This document shows, in pieces, positions 1 to 7,346 of a DNA stretch of 55,468 bases. The position numbers and the translations under genes were made by a program. The notes beneath the pieces are model-generated. The model saw nothing but the letters and a program-made list of their open reading frames with translations, ran no database searches and was not told the origin of the DNA. Source of the DNA: Peribacillus cavernae (lineage in GTDB: Bacteria > Bacillota > Bacilli > Bacillales > DSM-1321); assembly GCF_003989135.1 (NCBI RefSeq), contig NZ_RYZZ01000040.1, forward strand, positions 1 through 55,468, written 5' to 3'. Within the stretch, counting starts at the first letter, position 1. Each line of letters begins with the position of its first letter.

Positions 1-123
1 AATTTTACTGTCCAGTTGAGTGTAACCTATTCAGTACCCTCCTTAAAAACAGTAAAAGTCCTATAAATTTTTTACAATATTTTTTTAAGAATTGGGCAGG
101 AAAATACATTGCTGCTTTTATAC

Positions 124-151
124 AAAAAAAGAGAGCCTTGTAATAGCTCCC
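124..151 (-). terminator. Intrinsic terminator of the ABC-3C operon
   Basis: On the minus strand GGGAGC and GCTCTC form a six-pair stem (one G-U) around a nine-base loop, followed directly by seven T. It lies about 100 bases after the last gene of the operon. Confidence 0.55.
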
Positions 152-253
152 TCCTGATCCAGCATATTTGTTTTCAAATCAGCCAAATAATTGTGACTCA
201 CTTTCCATCCTTAATCTAATTAATTCTTAAGGAGGTTTTTGTAAAAACTTATT

Positions 254-1126
254 TTATTTAAAATGTTCTTCCTTTAAACTTAAAACAGCATGGACAGTTG
301 CTAAATAATAATGGAACATCCATTCATGCCAAACTGGTTTCTCATAATCTTCTTTTTGATCAATATCATTGTGTCTAATACCATAATTATTCACAATGCC
401 AAAAATCATTGTATCATGTTTATTAGTAGTGTAATTTTTCAAATCAGCCCTATATGGCTCTAAAATGTCAGCTAAAATATTGATAGCTTTTCTTTTTTCC
501 TCTAAGTTTGAATCATACTTAAAAAACATCTTTATTGCAGTTTCCACCTGCATTGTCACTGTATCACTGGTATGTACAGGGAGGTCTTGCCTTATAAGAT
601 TACTAAGACCATTATCTGGCAAATCAATTATGTAGCCCTTTTCAGTTAATTCATAACCTTCATCTAAGTGCATCAAATATTTGTTAATTTCATCTCTAAA
701 TTCTTTTTGGGCAGAACTTTTAGTATCAGGAAAAATTTCAATCATATCAAAATCATCTATTTCATCAGTTTTCCAAATAAACTGATGTAAAATCTCAATT
801 AGAGTAAAAACAGTAACTTTATCTAATTTATGACCATATTGTTCAATTGGGAAAACATCTTTATTCCCTACATGATTAAATAGGTATGCTTCTGGGCTTG
901 GCTTCATTAATCTAGGTCTATGTTGAAAACCATTAAAAGCTAATTTAAAATCACCTCTTTCTTCAAAAAAAATATATGTATCAATAAAAAAATTTCTAAA
1001 CTTATTAAAACTAATTTTCAAATCATCTAAATTTATTTTTCCATTTCTAACACCATAAAATTGCATAAGTAAAGTAACCCCCAAAGTATTTTTTAAATAT
1101 ATTCTCAATTTTGGAAAATAGTACAT
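254..1126 (-). CDS. Unrecognised 290-aa protein, fourth gene of the ABC-3C operon
   Basis: I do not recognise the family. The protein is soluble, with no signal peptide or membrane segment, and is rich in aromatic and acidic residues. The C-terminal part has a NNYGIRH stretch followed by a WHEWMFHYYLA helix, which loosely recalls helical HEPN-like folds, but I see no clear Rx4-6H motif and do not claim that assignment. It starts five bases after the ATPase gene stops, so it is almost certainly co-transcribed. The ATG used has a weak ribosome site; an internal ATG at 1066, preceded by GGGGG, is a plausible alternative start giving 270 aa. It may be an accessory or regulatory component of the conflict system. 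Like the rest of the block it is CpG-free. Confidence 0.6.
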   Translation of the reverse strand: MYYFPKLRIYLKNTLGVTLLMQFYGVRNGKINLDDLKISFNKFRNFFIDTYIFFEERGDFKLAFNGFQHRPRLMKPSPEAYLFNHVGNKDVFPIEQYGHKLDKVTVFTLIEILHQFIWKTDEIDDFDMIEIFPDTKSSAQKEFRDEINKYLMHLDEGYELTEKGYIIDLPDNGLSNLIRQDLPVHTSDTVTMQVETAIKMFFKYDSNLEEKRKAINILADILEPYRADLKNYTTNKHDTMIFGIVNNYGIRHNDIDQKEDYEKPVWHEWMFHYYLATVHAVLSLKEEHFK

Positions 1127-1131
1127 TTGAT

Positions 1132-2739
1132 TTATTTCTTGCTATCTCTCCAATCCTTAATTGTCAATAAATTATCTTTAGATAATTGGATTACTTTTTT
1201 CTCCTCTAATATTTTCTGTGTTTCCTTGGTGTACATATCAATAATATCAATAGCAATAAACACTTGTTTTGACATTGAGTTGTAAAACTTGATGATTTTT
1301 TCAACAGCTTCTTTTTCAATATTCTTGAATAAGAAAGAGTCATGCATAATAAAAGGCATTTTTGTTAGTGTAAAAATGGCTAAGTCAAAAATTATTAAAT
1401 TGGTATATGCTTTCCCAGTACCTGTATTATCAAAAAACTTATATTCATATTTACTGTAAGTTAAAGTTAATTCAGGTGCAGTCCTTTTGTCCTCATGAAT
1501 TAAGTCATTAATTTTTTTTAATTTTGTATTGATAGCCTTGTTAATTTCTTTAACTATTATTTCCTTTAACTCTTCAAGTTCACCTTTTTTGGTGTCAATA
1601 TTAACTTTTAATCCTGACAACTTATTGTAATAATCATTTTCTAGTTGGAGGCTCTTTAACCTTGATGACAATTCAATTAAGCTGTCAATAAATACATTAA
1701 GTTCCTCATCAGGCTTTAATAGTTGCTCCTGCTTTTTAATAACTTGATTAATTTCCTTCTCTAATTCTTCTATTTTGTTTGCTAACTCTTTTTTTGCATT
1801 TTCTAACTCATTACTAAGGATAGAACTGATTCCCTGGTGGAATGATTCTATATTCTGCAATTTTTCTACATTAACATCTGGAAAAAATTCTAGAAGGTTT
1901 TCAAACCCAGCACCTGCTGAGCTTTTTATAGTTCTTGTTGTCCTATTAAATCTAGATATATAATATTCTCTCTCATCTATGAGTCTTTTCTTCATTTCTC
2001 TAAGGGAAATCATTTCATCAGAAACAATCTCAGTAATATCACCTGAGGGGCTGTATGCACTTTTTCCCAACCTTGCAATTTCTTTAGTAAGTGAAACTAT
2101 GTCTATTATATTTTTGTCAAACTTTGTTTTAGTTATTTTGGGGATTAATTTGTGGTTGCCTGCCTTATTTAAGACTTGTTTTTGATCTTCAAGTTTTTTT
2201 AGTTCCTTATCCTGCACTTCTATAGCACCATATTTGTTAAAAAGCTTAATCAAGTTTGATACAGTCTGACTAAAATTGTCTTGAGCAAAGCTATGTAGGG
2301 GTTTTTTAACATTATTGTTTTCTTTACCCCAAACTCTAGAATAGGTATTAACAGCAGCTCTAAAGGATAAATGATCTGATTCTAATTCATATAGGCTCTT
2401 TAGTTTCTTTGTAAATTCATTAACTTTCATTTCAGATAGCTTTTCATATTTATTGTTGCTCTTATATACTGTATCTGGATTTTCTGTACCTCTAACAAAA
2501 TGATATTTAGTTTTGTTAAATTTAAAAGTGAACCCAAAGTCATGATGTCCTAAGTTTGCAACAACATCCTTATTATGAGAAATATATGTATTACCACCAA
2601 AGACAAAATCTACAATCATAAGTAAGGTTGATTTACCAATAGAGTTAGAGCCTTTATTATCACCTAATACCACATTCAAGCCCTCATGGAAATCTATTAT
2701 CCCCTCTGCAAATATTGCACTTTTAATCCTTTCTAACAT
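1132..2739 (-). CDS. ABC-3C system ATPase (DUF2326-type, SMC/RecF-like)
   Basis: An ABC ATPase of the SMC/RecF-like kind. The Walker A loop is at residues 26-38 (GDNKGSNSIGKST), with the SNS insertion usual for DUF2326 proteins. A long coiled-coil region covers about residues 170-420, rich in E, K and L with repeated ELEKEI-like heptads. The C-terminal lobe has a hydrophobic strand ending in PFIMHDS (about 458-464), the Walker B/D-loop position of this family, then an AIDIID strand. The gene overlaps the preceding small gene by 17 bases. In ABC-3C systems this ATPase is thought to sense invading nucleic acid or replication intermediates and license the effector; that role is family knowledge, not visible here. 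Confidence 0.8.
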   Translation of the reverse strand: MLERIKSAIFAEGIIDFHEGLNVVLGDNKGSNSIGKSTLLMIVDFVFGGNTYISHNKDVVANLGHHDFGFTFKFNKTKYHFVRGTENPDTVYKSNNKYEKLSEMKVNEFTKKLKSLYELESDHLSFRAAVNTYSRVWGKENNNVKKPLHSFAQDNFSQTVSNLIKLFNKYGAIEVQDKELKKLEDQKQVLNKAGNHKLIPKITKTKFDKNIIDIVSLTKEIARLGKSAYSPSGDITEIVSDEMISLREMKKRLIDEREYYISRFNRTTRTIKSSAGAGFENLLEFFPDVNVEKLQNIESFHQGISSILSNELENAKKELANKIEELEKEINQVIKKQEQLLKPDEELNVFIDSLIELSSRLKSLQLENDYYNKLSGLKVNIDTKKGELEELKEIIVKEINKAINTKLKKINDLIHEDKRTAPELTLTYSKYEYKFFDNTGTGKAYTNLIIFDLAIFTLTKMPFIMHDSFLFKNIEKEAVEKIIKFYNSMSKQVFIAIDIIDMYTKETQKILEEKKVIQLSKDNLLTIKDWRDSKK

Positions 2740-2956
2740 AGGTAACTACTCCTTTATCAAAATCCACTTTGATTGCATCAAGTAGAAATAAAACATCAAG
2801 TGAATAAATAAACTCATCAATTTCTTCAAAGTAATCTTGTGTTGTAAAGAATAATTCCTTTATTGTCATATCTTGCTTTGATATATATTCAAGAATAATG
2901 GGCATTTTCCCAATAATTGACTCACTAAATCTAATTACCTTGTTAGGCACTATCAT
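2723..2956 (-). CDS. ABC-3C middle component
   Basis: A 77-aa acidic protein starting MIVPNKVIRF, with a predicted winged-helix-sized alpha/beta pattern and a beta hairpin at the end (IKVDFDKGVVTYVRKD). Size, position between effector and ATPase genes, and the N-terminal VIRFSESI segment fit the small middle component of ABC-three-component systems, which bridges ATPase and effector. Its ATG overlaps the stop of the upstream gene (ATGA) and its 3' end overlaps the ATPase start, so the three products are translationally coupled, as expected for a stoichiometric complex. Confidence 0.7.
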   Translation of the reverse strand: MIVPNKVIRFSESIIGKMPIILEYISKQDMTIKELFFTTQDYFEEIDEFIYSLDVLFLLDAIKVDFDKGVVTYVRKD

Positions 2957-3711
2957 GAAAACACCTCACAATTTTGAACAAAAAAAGAGATTATAATCCC
3001 ACAAGCACCTAAAGAACTATTGCCAGTCTTTTTAGAGAGCCATTCAGTAAGTTGCCCATAAACCACTTCTTGGGATGGCTCAATTCTACTTAAACTGTTA
3101 TAAAATGCACTAACTTGTGAGGCTATATGATTGAATGATTTTGGATACTGACTATCTAGTTGTACAAATTGCTCCTTAATATAATAGTAGTATTCAGTTA
3201 TTTCATTTCTAATCCTCATCTTTGTTATTCTTGTCAATGTTTCATTTGCTTTTTCATCCAACTTTAATGCTTTCAGTTCTAACTGTTTAAGAGCACCCTC
3301 ATTAAACTCCTCTACAAGCATTGTAATAACTTCTTTTATTTCTGATTCAATTTGATAATCAGCATACTTTGCTCTTGTCTCACTCTTAGACAATATGTTT
3401 TTCTTGATGCTTAATAACAACCTATATTCCTCAACAGTTCTGGGGTTATCAAATTTTTTGTGGCAATCACCACATATTGCTATAAAATTTCTTATGTTAT
3501 TTATATCCTCATGCAATCTCTCTTCATCCTTTAATAATTCAATCTCTTCTTGGTTAGGATTAAGAGGGTATATATGTGCACCTTCCCATAGCTTAAAATT
3601 CCTACCTTTTTTCTCATACATGAGTGGTTTAGTACAAAAAGGACACATATTTTCCACCTCTGAAAGTAATATTGCATTCTCATGAGGGGTTAGATCTCTT
3701 CTTTTAGGCAT
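2953..3711 (-). CDS. ABC-3C effector: HNH-type nuclease with C-terminal domain
   Basis: First gene of the operon, 252 aa from the ATG at 3711, which follows AAAGGTGGTG at good spacing; a longer upstream reading frame lacks such a site. Residues 23-26 (CPFC), 44-48 (GAHIY) and 80-88 (CGDCHKKFD) form a zinc-binding HNH-like module with four Cys and candidate catalytic His46 and His84. The rest is helical and ends in an Ala/Gly/Ile segment (SSLGACGIIISFF) typical of the shared C-terminal domain of ABC-3C effectors. The likely activity is DNA or RNA cleavage when the ATPase partner is triggered. Nuclease class follows from motifs; target and trigger are unknown. Confidence 0.75.
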   Translation of the reverse strand: MPKRRDLTPHENAILLSEVENMCPFCTKPLMYEKKGRNFKLWEGAHIYPLNPNQEEIELLKDEERLHEDINNIRNFIAICGDCHKKFDNPRTVEEYRLLLSIKKNILSKSETRAKYADYQIESEIKEVITMLVEEFNEGALKQLELKALKLDEKANETLTRITKMRIRNEITEYYYYIKEQFVQLDSQYPKSFNHIASQVSAFYNSLSRIEPSQEVVYGQLTEWLSKKTGNSSLGACGIIISFFVQNCEVFS

Positions 3712-3776
3712 ATAAATCACACCACCTTTAAAACTACTGCACAACCTATATATCATTCTCCAAAACTGGATAAAAT

Positions 3777-3812
3777 CCTCTTTTTTTCAACAGTTTTTTA
3801 CAACAAAAAAGA
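3777..3812. repeat. A/T-rich inverted repeat between resolvase and ABC-3C operon
   Basis: CCTCTTTTTTT and AAAAAAGAGG flank a short spacer, about ten paired bases. It lies in the 108-base gap between the resolvase stop and the effector start. It may end resolvase transcription or overlap the operon promoter; I cannot fix a convincing -35/-10 pair here. Confidence 0.4.
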
Positions 3813-3819
3813 GGAGGGC

Positions 3820-4398
3820 TTATCTTAGCCCTGCCTCCTTAACCTTATTGTATAAAGTTTTCCTTGAGATACCTGTTATATCTGCTATTGCCTGTCCTGT
3901 ATGATTTCCCTCCTGCCATAACTTGATTGCATAGTCTACCTTATTCTTATTAGCCTTAGGTCTGCCAAACTTAACTCCCTTAGCCTGAGCTACCTTGACT
4001 CCCTCTCTCACCCTCTGAGCTATCATCTGTCTTTCCATCTGTCCTAAAGCTCCCATGACTGTCAAGAGAAAGTCTGACATAGGATTAGCTGATGTAGTAT
4101 CTAGCCATGAGTCATTAATGGACTTGAGAGATGCTCCTGCTGTCTTAATCTGCTCTACAATCTCTAATAAATCTTTGGTGCTCCTTGAGAGTCTTGCTAT
4201 TTCTACTATATGTACTACATCTCCCTCCTGTAGATCAGACAGCATCTTATTAAGCTGAGGTCTATCCCTCTTAGCTCCTGACATCCTATCAGAATAAATA
4301 ACCTCACAGCCCAATGCCTGTAGCTGTGTCTCCTGCCTGTCAAACTTTTGAGACTCCTTATCTGTACTTACCCTCATGTAGCCAATGACTTTGCCCAT
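3820..4398 (-). CDS. Small serine recombinase (resolvase/invertase)
   Basis: A 192-aa protein of the Tn3 resolvase/Pin invertase family. The catalytic serine is Ser11 in MRVSTDKESQ, with the conserved EIARLSRS and long E-helix (MGALGQMERQ, about 113-122). A C-terminal helix-turn-helix (residues about 158-190, GQAIADITGISRKTLY) binds DNA. Its ATG abuts the stop codon of the large serine recombinase and its ribosome site AAGGAG lies inside that gene, so the two are coupled. Such proteins resolve cointegrates, invert segments or act as accessory recombinase; which applies here is unknown. All codons are CpG-free. Confidence 0.9.
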   Translation of the reverse strand: MGKVIGYMRVSTDKESQKFDRQETQLQALGCEVIYSDRMSGAKRDRPQLNKMLSDLQEGDVVHIVEIARLSRSTKDLLEIVEQIKTAGASLKSINDSWLDTTSANPMSDFLLTVMGALGQMERQMIAQRVREGVKVAQAKGVKFGRPKANKNKVDYAIKLWQEGNHTGQAIADITGISRKTLYNKVKEAGLR

Positions 4399-5928
4399 TT
4401 ATAATGTCTCCTTGTATTCAATTACTGTAACAAAGTCCTTTTCCCCACCTACATCAGACTGCTCTTTCCAATAATAGACCTTATCTATAACCTCATGTAA
4501 CAACTTGTTAGCCTTAGTAGGATTAGCCTCTATGTCCATTGACAATAGCCTCTCAATCTTTTCCTTAGCTTTCTTTTGCTTGTCTACCTCAGACTTAGCA
4601 TCTGCTCCCTCTAGATTCTTTAGCTCCTGCTGTACTGCTAACTGTTGCTCCTTAATTGACTTAATCTCAGCCTGAGCCTCCTCAGCCTCATAGATGCCCA
4701 TCTTAAAGCCATCCTGTACATTCTTTTTCTGTGTCTCTAGGTTATTGTATTGGAGAGTTAGCTCTTGCTGTTTTAATGCTACCTTACTAATAACATCCTT
4801 ACTGCCTGATAATACAGCCTCTATCTCCTTATCAATGTCTGTCAGATGCTCTCTGAGCTTATTAAGGATGTCCTGCTCTACTCTAGCTGACCTGATGCCA
4901 TTATTGGAGCATCTTTCTTGTCCTTTACTCTCAGCCTTAGCTTTTTGACCTTTAGAGGCATGACAATTAAGTACATATAGCTCTCTCTGTGTCTTGTCCA
5001 ATACATTCCTAGCTGACCTTTTTGTATATTTCTGACAAAAGGATAATGTCTGATTACATTTAGGACATACAAGCAACCTAGACAAGCTGTATACTCCTCT
5101 TTGACTGCTCTGAGGTACAACTCTCTTACCTGCTCTGATTAGCTGTGCCTTATTATATGTCTCTGAATCTACTAAAGCAGGATGAGCCTCCTCTACAGTA
5201 ATAACATCCTCTCCTGTAAGCTCATAATGTACAGTACCTCTGTAAGCTACATTAGATAAGATAAGAGATGTAGCTCTAACTGTAAAAGGCTTACCTGCTC
5301 TAGTCAGCTTACCTCTCATGTTTAACTGTTCTACTAGCTCAGCCTGATTTAATCCCTCATTAACATACATATTGTATATTTCCTCTACTACCTTAGACTC
5401 CTCAGGATGAGGTATAAGATGCTTTGTCTCATCTTTTGTAAAGCCATAAGGGGCTATGCCAAAATATACTCCCTTTTTAATTGCCTGTATTCTACCCCTC
5501 TTGAGCTTTCTCTTTGTCATCCTCATAAAATGGTTATCCATCTCTGACTGTATCCCTGAGGTAAAGATGTCATCATCATTCATAAAATTGTAGGTCTTGT
5601 TAAGAGTAAAGAGCATCAAGCCCTCAGCTTTCATAAACCTTACAAATAGTCCAAAGTCTGTCCTATCCCTAGTCAATCTGTCCTGATCTGTACAAAGGAC
5701 TCCATCATAGATATTCCTTTTAAGCTCCATGAGCATAGCCTGTAGCTGAGGTCTACCATTCCAATCCTCAGAGCTACCTTCCTCAGAAAATATCTCATAG
5801 TCCATGTTATTCTTTTCTGCATAATCAGTAAGTAGCTCTAGCTGTCTGCTTATCTCCATGCTGTCATCTGTTTTCAGTCTGCTTTTTCTCACATAAATAG
5901 CTACTAGCTTATTATTTGTCTTTGCCAC
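4399..5928 (-). CDS. Large serine recombinase (integrase)
   Basis: A 509-aa large serine integrase. The N-terminal catalytic domain has Ser16 in YVRKSRL and the DRLTRDRTDFG helix. The recombinase domain follows, with APYGFTKDE near residue 165. A zinc ribbon begins at about residue 288 (CPKC) and is completed by Cys in LNCHASKG and ERCSNNGIR. A coiled coil lies at about 375-450. It starts with GTG, preceded by AAGGGAGAG. It is the obvious candidate for inserting the element into yfkAB, though the inferred junction is about 930 bases from its start because the element carries a long piece of the target gene. Codons are CpG-free, Arg being only AGA/AGG, and C-ending codons are never followed by G. 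Confidence 0.93.
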   Translation of the reverse strand: MAKTNNKLVAIYVRKSRLKTDDSMEISRQLELLTDYAEKNNMDYEIFSEEGSSEDWNGRPQLQAMLMELKRNIYDGVLCTDQDRLTRDRTDFGLFVRFMKAEGLMLFTLNKTYNFMNDDDIFTSGIQSEMDNHFMRMTKRKLKRGRIQAIKKGVYFGIAPYGFTKDETKHLIPHPEESKVVEEIYNMYVNEGLNQAELVEQLNMRGKLTRAGKPFTVRATSLILSNVAYRGTVHYELTGEDVITVEEAHPALVDSETYNKAQLIRAGKRVVPQSSQRGVYSLSRLLVCPKCNQTLSFCQKYTKRSARNVLDKTQRELYVLNCHASKGQKAKAESKGQERCSNNGIRSARVEQDILNKLREHLTDIDKEIEAVLSGSKDVISKVALKQQELTLQYNNLETQKKNVQDGFKMGIYEAEEAQAEIKSIKEQQLAVQQELKNLEGADAKSEVDKQKKAKEKIERLLSMDIEANPTKANKLLHEVIDKVYYWKEQSDVGGEKDFVTVIEYKETL

Positions 5929-5980
5929 AGCCTACTACTCTCCCTTAGTGTTATGATATTGCTCATACTATCTAAAGCCT

Positions 5981-6008
5981 ATTATAGCAGGCATTGGATA
6001 TGTTGCAA
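5981..6008 (-). promoter_or_regulatory. Extended -10 promoter of the serine integrase gene
   Basis: On the minus strand TTGCAA and TATAAT are 16 bases apart, with TGC before the -10 box. It lies about 50 bases upstream of the integrase GTG. A CATTGGA/TCCAATG inverted pair (5992-5998, 6028-6034) overlaps it and could be an operator. Confidence 0.5.
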
Positions 6009-6058
6009 GATTTATTACACTCCATTGTCCAATGTACTTATCAATACATTTTAATTCA

Positions 6059-6087
6059 TTGACATAAAATACCCTAATATACATAAT
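6059..6087 (+). promoter_or_regulatory. Element-borne promoter driving yfkAB
   Basis: TTGACA and CATAAT are separated by 17 bases, a good vegetative promoter. AGGAG at 6107-6111 precedes the ATG at 6120 by eight bases. The promoter lies in the CpG-free block, so expression of the chimeric yfkAB appears to be supplied by the element. Confidence 0.65.
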
Positions 6088-6119
6088 GGTAAAGGATTAA
6101 AAAGACAGGAGCAGATAAG

Positions 6120-7298
6120 ATGAAACAAGTTAAAATTAAACAAACTCCACAGACTGATGCTTGGGAGGCTTATCTAGATGTAGAGCAGTATGGTAAACAA
6201 ACTTTATCTAGCATAGAATTTACTACTACTCATCTATGTAATATGAGATGTAGACATTGTGCTGTAGGACATACACTAACTCATAAAGATGCTAAAGCTC
6301 TCCCTATAGAGCTGTTACTGCAAAGATTAGATGAGATTCCTACCTTGAGGACAATAAGCATTACAGGTGGAGAGCCTATGATGTCTTTAAAGTCAGTAGA
6401 AAATTATGTATTACCTTTATTGAAATATGCTCATGAGAGAGGTATATACACTCAGATCAACTCTAACCTAACATTAGACTTAGACAGATATAAGCTCATA
6501 GCTCCTTATTTAGATGTATTACATATCTCACATAATTGGGTAACAGAGGATGAATTTATTGATACAGGCTTTGCCATGATGGAAAGAAAGCCTACTAGAC
6601 AGCAAAGAAAAGCACTCTTTGATAAAATGATTAGTAACTCTAAGGCTTTATCTGATATGGGAGTTTTAGTATCTGCTGAGACCATGTTAAATACTAGGAC
6701 AGTACCCCACTTAGAGAAAATTCATAAGCAGGTAGTAGAGGAGATGGGATGCAAAAGGCATGAAATTCACCCTATGTATGATAGTGGATTTGTTGGTATG
6801 ACAGCATCTACAAATATGCAAGATTCATTACATTCTATGTATCCAAGTGATTTTGCTTCGAGCCTCGAAACCTTATCATTAAGCGAGATGCGCGCAGCGA
6901 TCCATCACCTGCTTGATATTCGTGATAAGGAGACGTGGATGCTGTTCGGGACACTGCCTTTCTACCCTTGCAGCAATAATGAAGAGGATTTATCGCTTTT
7001 AAAGCGACTGTTTACCACCAATAAAGTAACAGTACGAAATGATCCTGACGGCCGTTCCCGCTTGAATGTTAATATTTTCAGCGGCGAAGTAATTGTAACC
7101 GATTTTGGCGATGCACCGTCACTCGGTAATATTGTCGAGCAGCCGCTTTCAGCTTCGTATGAAACATGGATGAATTCAAGACTTGCCGGCCAATTGAACT
7201 GTCATTGCCCATCTGTTCAATGTCTCGGTCCCAACGTGCTCGTCAAAAATGCGTACTATCCCGATACGAACTTTAAAGTGAGAAAAACGAATATTTGA
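6120..7298 (+). CDS. yfkAB: YfkAB-family radical SAM protein, chimeric gene
   Basis: A 392-aa radical SAM enzyme. Cys40, Cys44 and Cys47 in CNMRCRHC hold the 4Fe-4S/SAM cluster, TGGEP (SAM-binding GGE) follows near residue 85, and C-terminal cysteines occur in LNCHCPSVQC. The substrate is unknown. Followed by yfkD as in Bacillus. Codons 1-246 contain no CpG, and all 11 Arg there are AGA/AGG; from Ser247 (TCG at 6858) the gene has frequent CpG and CGN Arg codons. The reading frame is continuous, so the product should be full length. I infer that the 5' two thirds come from the integrated element and the rest from the host. Confidence 0.88.
   Translation: MKQVKIKQTPQTDAWEAYLDVEQYGKQTLSSIEFTTTHLCNMRCRHCAVGHTLTHKDAKALPIELLLQRLDEIPTLRTISITGGEPMMSLKSVENYVLPLLKYAHERGIYTQINSNLTLDLDRYKLIAPYLDVLHISHNWVTEDEFIDTGFAMMERKPTRQQRKALFDKMISNSKALSDMGVLVSAETMLNTRTVPHLEKIHKQVVEEMGCKRHEIHPMYDSGFVGMTASTNMQDSLHSMYPSDFASSLETLSLSEMRAAIHHLLDIRDKETWMLFGTLPFYPCSNNEEDLSLLKRLFTTNKVTVRNDPDGRSRLNVNIFSGEVIVTDFGDAPSLGNIVEQPLSASYETWMNSRLAGQLNCHCPSVQCLGPNVLVKNAYYPDTNFKVRKTNI
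6840..6870. other. Probable attachment junction of the element in yfkAB
   Basis: Base composition switches from CpG-free to CpG-rich at 6858/6859, within codons for the conserved MYPSDFA segment. A perfect palindrome TTCGAG-C-CTCGAA (6857-6869) starts exactly at the switch. Serine integrase attB sites are imperfect inverted repeats around a 2-bp crossover, so the crossover should be at or just left of 6858. The exact core cannot be fixed without the other junction. Confidence 0.5.
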
Positions 7299-7319
7299 TA
7301 TTAGAAAAGGCAGAGAGAA

Positions 7320-7343
7320 AACCCGGCTTCTTGCAGCCGGGTT
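7320..7343. terminator. Bidirectional terminator between yfkAB and yfkD
   Basis: AACCCGGCT and AGCCGGGTT form a nine-pair GC-rich stem with a six-base loop and T-rich DNA after it on the plus strand. It serves the convergent yfkAB and yfkD genes. Confidence 0.85.
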
Positions 7344-7346
7344 TGT

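Larger units (their letters stand above)
1..6858. mobile_element. CpG-free integrative element, right part, ending inside yfkAB
   Basis: This block contains no CG dinucleotide on reading every line, in either coding or intergenic DNA, whereas GC dinucleotides are common. The first CG is at 6859-6860 and CG is then frequent. The block carries a large serine recombinase, a small resolvase and an ABC-3C type operon, and ends in the middle of the yfkAB reading frame. I infer a serine-integrase element whose right end carries a replacement 5' part of its target gene. The left end is outside the window. Only the CpG absence and gene content are seen; the mechanism of integration and the cause of CpG loss are inferred. 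Confidence 0.8.

Noticed and set aside
4878..5120. 80-codon ORF overlapping the serine integrase on the same strand
   Set aside because: Shifted frame of the integrase zinc-ribbon region; no independent start signal.
1..6858. Assembly chimera or contaminating/synthetic CpG-free DNA
   Set aside because: The yfkAB frame and protein sequence run continuously through the junction, and the cargo fits a natural integrative element. Read coverage across 6858 would settle it.
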